64,000 nucleotides of DNA. Origin: Parapristionchus giblindavisi. Its lineage: Eukaryota; Nematoda; Chromadorea; Rhabditida; Diplogasteridae. This document shows positions 1 through 10,724 of this stretch, piece after piece; the first letter of the stretch is position 1; each line of letters opens with the position of its first letter. The position numbers were made by a program, and so were the translations under genes. The notes beneath the pieces are model-generated. The model had not been told where the DNA came from, ran no database searches, and saw nothing but the letters and a program-made list of their open reading frames with translations. The stretch covers positions 434,001 through 498,000 of the forward strand of contig CALSFV010000046.1 of NCBI GenBank assembly GCA_943737045.1, in the 5' to 3' direction.

Positions 1-251
1 TCCTCTTTCGATGCTTTTTTTGAAAAACTTTCTATCATTATTTTGAACGGAGTTCTGATCATTTTTCTGACACACACTCGAGCCAAAAATACCGTACCTG
101 CCAACTTTGACCTACCGCTACTCGAAAATGAGAACAGATATGCAAATTCGGCCAACGCAGTTTGATAGAGCATCGTTCAAAGTACTTAATCTGAATTTTT
201 CAGGGGGTCGAAATTTCTACCGCCGGGGGGTGGTCGAACCTCTGGCGATTC
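1..251. other. Non-satellite flank at the left edge of the array
   Basis: These bases do not resemble the 331-bp unit and are not seen again in the window. The base composition differs visibly from the array, with G-runs at 203-207 and 225-230. Each G-run sits just upstream of, or overlaps, a 7-bp direct repeat GGTCGAA (206-212 and 232-238). No open reading frame of note, terminal inverted repeat or target-site duplication can be recognised. It could be ordinary flanking chromosome, the end of a mobile element, or another repeat family. The sequence alone does not decide between these. Confidence 0.8.
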
Positions 252-600
252 CTCTCATATGATAAAAAATACTTGTGAAATGTGAAAATGGCAACGATAC
301 CTATCGTGTCGTATACCATGTGAAAGAGTAAAAAAATCTGAATACGATACACTTTTCCATTCCTGAAAAGCGGTCACATATGCCAAAATGCTAAATTATC
401 TTCCAGTACTCTTTGCATTTTCCCTACAAAACAATTCATGACAAGTCAAATTGTCAACGATACTAATCGTGTCATATACCATGGAAAGAGAAAAAAATTC
501 TGAATCGTACACTCTTCAGCTCATGTCGAACCGTATTATTTTACGGTCGACACAATGACCGAAGTACAAAAGTAGCTTTTACTCTTATATGATAAAAATT
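252..600 (+). repeat. Array edge: 19-bp partial unit plus first complete monomer
   Basis: Similarity to the satellite starts around 252, where 'ctctcatatgat' matches the 3' end of the unit ('ctcttatatgat'). Upstream of this the match to the expected 'gtagctttta' is lost. The first full unit (271-600, class C, 330 bp) has 'ttttccctac' in place of the usual 'ttttcgctac', and 'ccatggaaag' in place of 'ccatgtgaaag'. Both variants recur only in the left part of the array, which fits an edge evolving apart from the core. Confidence 0.9.
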
Positions 601-899
601 ACTTGTGAAATGTGAAAATGGCAACGATACCTATCGTGTCACATACCATGTGAAAGAGCAAAAAAAATCTGAATACGACACACTTTTCCATTCCTGAAAA
701 GAGGTCACATAGGCCAAAATGCTAAAAAACAATTCATGACAAGTCAAATTATCAACGATACTAATCGTGTCATATACCATGTGAAAGAGAAAAAAATTCT
801 GAATCGTACACTCTTCAGCTCATGTCGAACCGTATTATTTTACGGTCGACACAATGACCGAAGTACAAAAGTAGCTTTTACTCTTATATGATAAAAATT
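601..899 (+). repeat. Class D monomer with 33-bp internal deletion
   Basis: This 299-bp copy reads 'atgctaaaaaacaattc', having lost the 33 bases that normally run from 'attatcttcc' to 'ttcgctac'. The ends lie in short A-runs, so the break sits at microhomology. The head is class D ('gtcacatacc', 'gaaaagaggtc'). Confidence 0.95.
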
Positions 900-1066
900 A
901 CTTGTGAAATGTGAAAATGGCAACGATACCTATCGTGTCATATACCATGGAAAGAGAAAAAAATGCTGAATCGTACACACTTCAGCTCATGTCGAACCGT
1001 ATTATTTTACGGTCGACACAATGACCGAAGTACAAAAGTAGCTTTTACTCTTATATGATAAAAATT
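900..1066 (+). repeat. Half-length monomer (167 bp), junction class I
   Basis: The A-type head 'cgatacctatcgtgtc' is joined directly to the B-type body 'atataccatgg', skipping about 163 bp. It carries 'atgctg' and 'cacacttc'. Confidence 0.95.
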
Positions 1067-2563
1067 ACTTGTGAAATGTGAAAATGGCAACGATACCTAT
1101 CGTGTCATATACCATGTGAAAGAGAAAAAAATGCTGAATCGTACACACTTCAGCTCATGTCGAACCGTATTATTTTACGGTCGACACAATGACCGAAGTA
1201 CAAAAGTAGCTTTTACTCTTATATGATAAAAATTACTTGTGAAATGTGAAAATGGCAATGAAACCTATCTTGTCGTATACCCAACGAAAGAGCAAAACAA
1301 TCTGAATACGATACACTTTTCCATTCCTGAACAGCGGTCACATAGGCCAAAATGCTAAATTATCTTCCAGTACTCTTTGCATTTTCGCTACAAAACAATT
1401 CATGACAAGTCAAATTATCAACGATACTAATCGTGTCATATACCATGTGAAAGAGAAAAAAATTCTGAATCGTACACTCTTCAGCTCATGTCGAACCGTA
1501 TTATTTTACGGTCGACACAATGACCGAAGTACAAAAGTAGCTTTTACTCTTATATGATAAAAATTACTTGTGAAATGTGAAAATGGCAACGATACCTATC
1601 GTGTCATATACCATGTGAAAGAGAAAAAAATGCTGAATCGTACACACTTCAGCTCATGTCGAACCGTATTATTTTACGGTCGACACAATGACCGAAGTAC
1701 AAAAGTAGCTTTTACTCTTATATGATAAAAATTACTTGTGAAATGTGAAAATGGCAATGAAACCTATCTTGTCGTATACCCAACGAAAGAGCAAAACAAT
1801 CTGAATACGATACACTTTTCCATTCCTGAACAGCGGTCACATAGGCCAAAATGCTAAATTATCTTCCAGTACTCTTTGCATTTTCGCTACAAAACAATTC
1901 ATGACAAGTCAAATTATCAACGATACTAATCGTGTCATATACCATGTGAAAGAGAAAAAAATTCTGAATCGTACACTCTTCAGCTCATGTCGAACCGTAT
2001 TATTTTACGGTCGACACAATGACCGAAGTACAAAAGTAGCTTTTACTCTTATATGATAAAAATTACTTGTGAAATGTGAAAATGGCAACGATACCTATCG
2101 TGTCATATACCATGTGAAAGAGAAAAAAATGCTGAATCGTACACACTTCAGCTCATGTCGAACCGTATTATTTTACGGTCGACACAATGACCGAAGTACA
2201 AAAGTAGCTTTTACTCTTATATGATAAAAATTACTTGTGAAATGTGAAAATGGCAATGAAACCTATCTTGTCGTATACCCAACGAAAGAGCAAAAAAATC
2301 TGAATACGATACACTTTTCCATTCCTGAACAGCGGTCACATAGGCCAAAATGCTAAATTATCTTCCAGTACTCTTTGCATTTTCGCTACAAAACAATTCA
2401 TGACAAGTCAAATTATCATCGATACTAATCGTGTCATATACCATGTGAAAGAGAAAAAAATTCTGAATCGTACACTCTTCAGCTCATGTCGAACCGTATT
2501 ATTTTACGGTCGACACAATGACCGAAGTACAAAAGTAGCTTTTACTCTTATATGATAAAAATT
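1067..2563 (+). repeat. Three tandem 499-bp units, each half monomer + B monomer
   Basis: The blocks 1067-1565, 1566-2064 and 2065-2563 each consist of a 168-bp half monomer followed by a 331-bp class B monomer, so the local repeat unit is 1.5 monomers. The first two B copies share 'gagcaaaacaatctg'. The third has seven consecutive A's there and a private A-to-T change at 2419. The half monomers start at 1067, 1566 and 2065. The identical 499-bp lengths point to amplification of the composite unit after the half monomer had formed. Confidence 0.93.
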
Positions 2564-2861
2564 ACTTGTGAAATGTGAAAATGGCAACGATACCTATCGT
2601 GTCACATACCATGTGAAAGAGCAAAAAAAATCTGAATACGATACACTTTTCCATTCCTGAAAAGAGGTCACATAGGCCAAAATGCTAAAAAACAATTCAT
2701 GACAAGTCAAATTATCAACGATACTAATCGTGTCATATACCATGTGAAAGAGAAAAAATTCTGAATCGTACACTCTTCAGCTCATGTCGAACCGTATTAT
2801 TTTACGGTCGACACAATGACCGAAGTACAAAAGTAGCTTTTACTCTTATATGATAAAAATT
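2564..2861 (+). repeat. Class D monomer with 33-bp internal deletion
   Basis: It carries the same deletion as the copy at 601 and has one A fewer in the second A-run, so it is 298 bp. The order deleted D, half, half, B at 2564-3527 repeats the order at 601-1565 (964 against 965 bp). Confidence 0.95.
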
Positions 2862-3196
2862 ACTTGTGAAATGTGAAAATGGCAACGATACCTATCGTGT
2901 CATATACCATGGAAAGAGAAAAAAATGCTGAATCGTACACACTTCAGCTCATGTCGAACCGTATTATTTTACGGTCGACACAATGACCGAAGTACAAAAG
3001 TAGCTTTTACTCTTATATGATAAAAATTACTTGTGAAATGTGAAAATGGCAAGGATACCTATCGTGTCATATACCATGTGAAAGAGAAAAAAATGCTGAA
3101 TCGTACACACTTCAGCTCATGTCGAACCGTATTATTTTACGGTCGACACAATGACCGAAGTACAAAAGTAGCTTTTACTCTTATATGATAAAAATT
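2862..3196 (+). repeat. Two consecutive half-length monomers (2862, 3029)
   Basis: Lengths are 167 and 168 bp, both with junction class I. The first has 'ccatggaaag'. The second has 'aaggatacc' in place of 'aacgatacc', which breaks its A-side dyad. Confidence 0.93.
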
Positions 3197-3527
3197 ACTT
3201 GTGAAATGTGAAAATGGCAATGAAACCTATCTTGTCGTATACCCAACGAAAGAGCAAAAAAATCTGAATACGATACACTTTTCCATTCCTGAACAGCGGT
3301 CACATAGGCCAAAATGCTAAATTATCTTCCAGTACTCTTTGCATTTTCGCTACAAAACAATTCATGACAAGTCAAATTATCAACGATACTAATCGTGTCA
3401 TATACCATGTGAAAGAGAAAAAAATTCTGAATCGTACACTCTTCAGCTCATGTCGAACCGTATTATTTTACGGTCGACACAATGACCGAAGTACAAAAGT
3501 AGCTTTTACTCTTATATGATAAAAATT

Positions 3528-4655
3528 ACTTGTGAAATGTGAAAATGGCAACGATACCTATCGTGTCGTATACCATGTGAGAGAGTAAAAAAATCTGAAT
3601 ACGATACACTTTTCCATTCCTGAAAAGCGGTCACATATGCCAAAATGCTAAATTATCTTCCAGTACTCTTTGCATTTTCCCTACAAAACAATTCATGACA
3701 AGTCAAATTGTCAACGATACTAATCGTGTCATATACCATGGAAAGAGAAAAAAATGCTGAATCGTACACACTTCAGCTCATGTCGAACCGTATTATTTTA
3801 CGGTCGACACAATGACCGAAGTACAAAAGTAGCTTTTACTCTTATATGATAAAAATTACTTGTGAAATGTGAAAATGGCAACGATACCTATCGTGTCACA
3901 TACCATGTGAAAGAGCAAAAAAAATCTGAATACGATACACTTTTCCATTCCTGAAAAGAGGTCACATAGGCCAAAATGCTAAAAAACAATTCATGACAAG
4001 TCAAATTATCAACGATACTAATCGTGTCATATACCATGTGAAAGAGAAAAAAATTCTGAATCGTACACTCTTCAGCTCATGTCGAACCGTATTATTTTAC
4101 GGTCGACACAATGACCGAAGTACAAAAGTAGCTTTTACTCTTATATGATAAAAATTACTTGTGAAATGTGAAAATGGCAACGATACCTATCGTGTCATAT
4201 ACCATGTGAAAGAGAAAAAAATTCTGAATCGTACACTCTTCAGCTCATGTCGAACCGTATTATTTTACGGTCGACACAATGGCCGAAGTACAAAAGTAGC
4301 TTTTACTCTTATATGATAAAAATTACTTGTGAAATGTGAAAATGGCAATGAAACCTATCTTGTCGTATACCCAACGAAAGAGCAAAAAAATCTGAATACG
4401 ATACACTTTTCCATTCCTGAACAGCGGTCACATAGGCCAAAATGCTAAATTATCTTCCAGTACTCTTTGCATTTTCGCTACAAAACAATTCATGACAAGT
4501 CAAATTATCAACGATACTAATCGTGTCATATACCATGTGAAAAAGAAAAAAATTCTGAATCGTACACTCTTCAGCTCATGTCGAACCGTATTATTTTACG
4601 GTCGACACAATGACCGAAGTACAAAAGTAGCTTTTACTCTTATATGATAAAAATT
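3528..4655 (+). repeat. Block P, copy 1 (C - deleted D - half - B), 1128 bp
   Basis: The units are C (3528, with 'gtgagagag' and 'ttccctac'), D with the 33-bp deletion (3858), half monomer (4157, 'aatggcc' tail) and B (4325, 'gtgaaaaag'). The same order, lengths and private variants recur at 6148-7275 and 7276-8403, so this is one amplified segment. Confidence 0.93.
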
Positions 4656-4823
4656 ACTTGTGAAATGTGAAAATGGCAACGATACCTATCGTGTCGTATA
4701 CCATGTGAAAGAGTAAAAAAATCTGAATCGTACACTCTTCAGCTCATGTCGAACCGTATTATTTTACGGTCGACACAATGGCCGAAGTACAAAAGTAGCT
4801 TTTACTCTTATATGATAAAAATT
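4656..4823 (+). repeat. Half-length monomer, junction class II
   Basis: A-type sequence persists through 'agagtaaaaaaatctgaat' and only then switches to the B-type 'cgtacactc', so the crossover lies within tctgaat at 4722-4728. This is about 27-30 bp downstream of the class I junction, which indicates an independent event. The same form occurs at 8404-8571. Confidence 0.93.
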
Positions 4824-6147
4824 ACTTGTGAAATGTGAAAATGGCAATGAAACCTATCTTGTCGTATACCCAACGAAAGAGCAAAAAAATCTGAATACGA
4901 TACACTTTTCCATTCCTGAACAGCGGTCACATAGGCCAAAATGCTAAATTATCTTCCAGTACTCTTTGCATTTTCGCTTCAAAACAATTCATGACAAGTC
5001 AAATTATCAACGATACTAATCGTGTCATATACCATGTGAAAGAGAAAAAAATTCTGAATCGTACACTCTTCAGCTCATGTCGAACCGTATTATTTTACGG
5101 TCGACACAATGGCCGAAGTACAAAAGTAGCTTTTACTCTTATATGATAAAAATTACTTGTGAAATGTGAAAATGGCAATGAAACCTATCTTGTCGTATAC
5201 CCAACGAAAGAGCAAAAAAATCTGAATACGATACACTTTTCCATTCCTGAACAGCGGTCACATAGGCCAAAATGCTAAATTATCTTCCAGTACTCTTTGC
5301 ATTTTCGCTACAAAACAATTCATGACAAGTCAAATTATCAACGATACTAATCGTGTCATATACCATGTGAAAAAGAAAAAAATTCTGAATCGTACACTCT
5401 TCAGCTCATGTCGAACCGTATTATTTTACGGTCGACACAATGACCGAAGTACAAAAGTAGCTTTTACTCTTATATGATAAAAATTACTTGTGAAATGTGA
5501 AAATGGCAACGATACCTATCGTGTCGTATACCATGTGAAAGAGTAAAAAAATCTGAATACGATACACTTTTCCATTCCTGAAAAGCGGTCACATATGCCA
5601 AAATGCTAAATTATCTTCCAGTACTCTTTGCATTTTCCCTACAAAACAATTCATGACAAGTCAAATTGTCAACGATACTAATCGTGTCATATACCATGTG
5701 AAAGAGATAAAAATGCTGAATCGTACACACTTCAGCTCCTGTCTAACCGTATTATTTTACAGTCGCGAAAATGGCCGAAGTACAAAAGTAGCTTTTACTC
5801 TTATATGATAAAAATTACTTGTGAAATGTGAAAATGGCAATGAAACCTATCTTGTCGTATACCCAACGAAAGAGCAAAAAAATCTGAATACGATACACTT
5901 TTCCATTCCTGAACAGCGGTCACATAGGCCAAAATGCTAAATTATCTTCCAGTACTCTTTGCATTTTCGCTACAAAACAATTCATGACAAGTCAAATTAT
6001 CAACGATACTAATCGTGTCATATACCATGTGAAAAAGAAAAAAATTCTGAATCGTACACTCTTCAGCTCATGTCGAACCGTATTATTTTACGGTCGACAC
6101 AATGACCGAAGTACAAAAGTAGCTTTTACTCTTATATGATAAAAATT
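4656..6147 (+). repeat. Block Q, copy 1 (half' - B - B - C* - B), 1492 bp
   Basis: The units start at 4656 (half monomer, junction class II), 4824 (B with 'cgcttc'), 5155 (B), 5486 (C* with 'gagataaaaatgctg', 'ctcctgtctaacc' and a 'tcgcgaaaatgg' tail) and 5817 (B). The block recurs at 8404-9895 with the same length. Confidence 0.93.
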
Positions 6148-7275
6148 ACTTGTGAAATGTGAAAATGGCAACGATACCTATCGTGTCGTATACCATGTGA
6201 GAGAGTAAAAAAATCTGAATACGATACACTTTTCCATTCCTGAAAAGCGGTCACATATGCCAAAATGCTAAATTATCTTCCAGTACTCTTTGCATTTTCC
6301 CTACAAAACAATTCATGACAAGTCAAATTGTCAACGATACTAATCGTGTCATATACCATGGAAAGAGAAAAAAATGCTGAATCGTACACACTTCAGCTCA
6401 TGTCGAACCGTATTATTTTACGGTCGACACAATGACCGAAGTACAAAAGTAGCTTTTACTCTTATATGATAAAAATTACTTGTGAAATGTGAAAATGGCA
6501 ACGATACCTATCGTGTCACATACCATGTGAAAGAGCAAAAAAAATCTGAATACGATACACTTTTCCATTCCTGAAAAGAGGTCACATAGGCCAAAATGCT
6601 AAAAAACAATTCATGACAAGTCAAATTATCAACGATACTAATCGTGTCATATACCATGTGAAAGAGAAAAAAATTCTGAATCGTACACTCTTCAGCTCAT
6701 GTCGAACCGTATTATTTTACGGTCGACACAATGACCGAAGTACAAAAGTAGCTTTTACTCTTATATGATAAAAATTACTTGTGAAATGTGAAAATGGCAA
6801 CGATACCTATCGTGTCATATACCATGTGAAAGAGAAAAAAATTCTGAATCGTACACTCTTCAGCTCATGTCGAACCGTATTATTTTACGGTCGACACAAT
6901 GGCCGAAGTACAAAAGTAGCTTTTACTCTTATATGATAAAAATTACTTGTGAAATGTGAAAATGGCAATGAAACCTATCTTGTCGTATACCCAACGAAAG
7001 AGCAAAAAAATCTGAATACGATACACTTTTCCATTCCTGAACAGCGGTCACATAGGCCAAAATGCTAAATTATCTTCCAGTACTCTTTGCATTTTCGCTA
7101 CAAAACAATTCATGACAAGTCAAATTATCAACGATACTAATCGTGTCATATACCATGTGAAAAAGAAAAAAATTCTGAATCGTACACTCTTCAGCTCATG
7201 TCGAACCGTATTATTTTACGGTCGACACAATGACCGAAGTACAAAAGTAGCTTTTACTCTTATATGATAAAAATT
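6148..7275 (+). repeat. Block P, copy 2, 1128 bp
   Basis: The units start at 6148 (C), 6478 (D with the 33-bp deletion), 6777 (half, 168 bp) and 6945 (B). All markers noted for copy 1 are present, including 'gtgagagag' and 'gtgaaaaag'. Confidence 0.93.
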
Positions 7276-8403
7276 ACTTGTGAAATGTGAAAATGGCAAC
7301 GATACCTATCGTGTCGTATACCATGTGAGAGAGTAAAAAAATCTGAATACGATACACTTTTCCATTCCTGAAAAGCGGTCACATATGCCAAAATGCTAAA
7401 TTATCTTCCAGTACTCTTTGCATTTTCCCTACAAAACAATTCATGACAAGTCAAATTGTCAACGATACTAATCGTGTCATATACCATGGAAAGAGAAAAA
7501 AATGCTGAATCGTACACACTTCAGCTCATGTCGAACCGTATTATTTTACGGTCGACACAATGACCGAAGTACAAAAGTAGCTTTTACTCTTATATGATAA
7601 AAATTACTTGTGAAATGTGAAAATGGCAACGATACCTATCGTGTCACATACCATGTGAAAGAGCAAAAAAAATCTGAATACGATACACTTTTCCATTCCT
7701 GAAAAGAGGTCACATAGGCCAAAATGCTAAAAAACAATTCATGACAAGTCAAATTATCAACGATACTAATCGTGTCATATACCATGTGAAAGAGAAAAAA
7801 ATTCTGAATCGTACACTCTTCAGCTCATGTCGAACCGTATTATTTTACGGTCGACACAATGACCGAAGTACAAAAGTAGCTTTTACTCTTATATGATAAA
7901 AATTACTTGTGAAATGTGAAAATGGCAACGATACCTATCGTGTCATATACCATGTGAAAGAGAAAAAAATTCTGAATCGTACACTCTTCAGCTCATGTCG
8001 AACCGTATTATTTTACGGTCGACACAATGGCCGAAGTACAAAAGTAGCTTTTACTCTTATATGATAAAAATTACTTGTGAAATGTGAAAATGGCAATGAA
8101 ACCTATCTTGTCGTATACCCAACGAAAGAGCAAAAAAATCTGAATACGATACACTTTTCCATTCCTGAACAGCGGTCACATAGGCCAAAATGCTAAATTA
8201 TCTTCCAGTACTCTTTGCATTTTCGCTACAAAACAATTCATGACAAGTCAAATTATCAACGATACTAATCGTGTCATATACCATGTGAAAAAGAAAAAAA
8301 TTCTGAATCGTACACTCTTCAGCTCATGTCGAACCGTATTATTTTACGGTCGACACAATGACCGAAGTACAAAAGTAGCTTTTACTCTTATATGATAAAA
8401 ATT
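7276..8403 (+). repeat. Block P, copy 3, 1128 bp
   Basis: The units start at 7276 (C), 7606 (D with the 33-bp deletion), 7905 (half) and 8073 (B). It directly follows copy 2, so the order along the edge is P-Q-P-P-Q. Confidence 0.93.
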
Positions 8404-9895
8404 ACTTGTGAAATGTGAAAATGGCAACGATACCTATCGTGTCGTATACCATGTGAAAGAGTAAAAAAATCTGAATCGTACACTCTTCAGCTCATGTCGA
8501 ACCGTATTATTTTACGGTCGACACAATGGCCGAAGTACAAAAGTAGCTTTTACTCTTATATGATAAAAATTACTTGTGAAATGTGAAAATGGCAATGAAA
8601 CCTATCTTGTCGTATACCCAACGAAAGAGCAAAAAAATCTGAATACGATACACTTTTCCATTCCTGAACAGCGGTCACATAGGCCAAAATGCTAAATTAT
8701 CTTCCAGTACTCTTTGCATTTTCGCTTCAAAACAATTCATGACAAGTCAAATTATCAACGATACTAATCGTGTCATATACCATGTGAAAGAGAAAAAAAT
8801 TCTGAATCGTACACTCTTCAGCTCATGTCGAACCGTATTATTTTACGGTCGACACAATGGCCGAAGTACAAAAGTAGCTTTTACTCTTATATGATAAAAA
8901 TTACTTGTGAAATGTGAAAATGGCAATGAAACCTATCTTGTCGTATACCCAACGAAAGAGCAAAAAAATCTGAATACGATACACTTTTCCATTCCTGAAC
9001 AGCGGTCACATAGGCCAAAATGCTAAATTATCTTCCAGTACTCTTTGCATTTTCGCTACAAAACAATTCATGACAAGTCAAATTATCAACGATACTAATC
9101 GTGTCATATACCATGTGAAAAAGAAAAAAATTCTGAATCGTACACTCTTCAGCTCATGTCGAACCGTATTATTTTACGGTCGACACAATGACCGAAGTAC
9201 AAAAGTAGCTTTTACTCTTATATGATAAAAATTACTTGTGAAATGTGAAAATGGCAACGATACCTATCGTGTCGTATACCATGTGAAAGAGTAAAAAAAT
9301 CTGAATACGATACACTTTTCCATTCCTGAAAAGCGGTCACATATGCCAAAATGCTAAATTATCTTCCAGTACTCTTTGCATTTTCCCTACAAAACAATTC
9401 ATGACAAGTCAAATTGTCAACGATACTAATCGTGTCATATACCATGTGAAAGAGATAAAAATGCTGAATCGTACACACTTCAGCTCCTGTCTAACCGTAT
9501 TATTTTACAGTCGCGAAAATGGCCGAAGTACAAAAGTAGCTTTTACTCTTATATGATAAAAATTACTTGTGAAATGTGAAAATGGCAATGAAACCTATCT
9601 TGTCGTATACCCAACGAAAGAGCAAAAAAATCTGAATACGATACACTTTTCCATTCCTGAACAGCGGTCACATAGGCCAAAATGCTAAATTATCTTCCAG
9701 TACTCTTTGCATTTTCGCTACAAAACAATTCATGACAAGTCAAATTATCAACGATACTAATCGTGTCATATACCTTGTGAAAAAGAAAAAAATTCTGAAT
9801 CGTACACTCTTCAGCTCATGTCGAACCGTATTATTTTACGGTCGACACAATGACCGAAGTACAAAAGTAGCTTTTACTCTTATATGATAAAAATT
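8404..9895 (+). repeat. Block Q, copy 2, 1492 bp
   Basis: The units start at 8404 (class II half), 8572, 8903, 9234 and 9565. Compared with copy 1, the only difference I noticed is 'taccttgtg' at 9771-9779, where copy 1 has 'taccatgtg'. Confidence 0.93.
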
Positions 9896-10557
9896 ACTTG
9901 TGAAATGTGAAAATGGCAACGATACCTATCGTGTCGTATACCATGTGAAAGAGTAAAAAAATCTGAATACGATACACTTTTCCATTCCTGAAAAGCGGTC
10001 ACATATGCCAAAATGCTAAATTATCTTCCAGTACTCTTTGCATTTTCCCTACAAAACAATTCATGACAAGTCAAATTGTCAACGATACTAATCGTGTCAT
10101 ATACCATGTGAAAGAGATAAAAATGCTGAATCGTACACACTTCAGCTCCTGTCTAACCGTATTATTTTACAGTCGCGAAAATGGCCGAAGTACAAAAGTA
10201 GCTTTTACTCTTATATGATAAAAATTACTTGTGAAATGTGAAAATGGCAACGATACCTATCGTGTCGTATACCATGTGAAAGAGTAAAAAAATCTGAATA
10301 CGATACACTTTTCCATTCCTGAAAAGCGGTCACATATGCCAAAATGCTAAATTATCTTCCAGTACTCTTTGCATTTTCGCTACAAAACAATTCATGACAA
10401 GTCAAATTGACAACGATACTAATCGTGTCATATACCATGTGAAAGAGAAAAAAATTCTGAATCGTACACTCTTCAGCTCATGTCGAACCGTATTATTTTA
10501 CGGTCGACACAATGACCGAAGTACAAAAGTAGCTTTTACTCTTATATGATAAAAATT

Positions 10558-10724
10558 ACTTGTGAAATGTGAAAATGGCAACGATACCTATCGTGTCATA
10601 TACCATGTGAAAGAGAAAAAATTCTGAATCGTACACTCTTCAGCTCATGTCGAACCGTATTATTTTACGGTCGACACAATGGCCGAAGTACAAAAGTAGC
10701 TTTTACTCTTATATGATAAAAATT
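10558..10724 (+). repeat. Half-length monomer (167 bp) in transition zone
   Basis: Class I junction with one A fewer ('gagaaaaaattctg'). It precedes a D monomer, as does the matching copy at 14701, exactly 4143 bp downstream. Confidence 0.94.

Larger units (their letters stand above)
252..10557 (+). repeat. Left edge zone: mixed full, half and deleted monomers
   Basis: Unit starts are 271, 601, 900, 1067, 1235, 1566, 1734, 2065, 2233, 2564, 2862, 3029, 3197, 3528, 3858, 4157, 4325, 4656, 4824, 5155, 5486, 5817, 6148, 6478, 6777, 6945, 7276, 7606, 7905, 8073, 8404, 8572, 8903, 9234, 9565, 9896 and 10227. This zone holds 11 of the 13 half-length units and all five units with the 33-bp deletion. 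Full-length units here are mainly class B and class C. The units are arranged in duplicated blocks, listed separately, not in the simple alternation of the core. Confidence 0.95.

Noticed and set aside
1..251. Transposon terminus in the flank
   Set aside because: No terminal inverted repeat, target-site duplication or coding remnant could be seen in 251 bases. It stays an open possibility, not a call.
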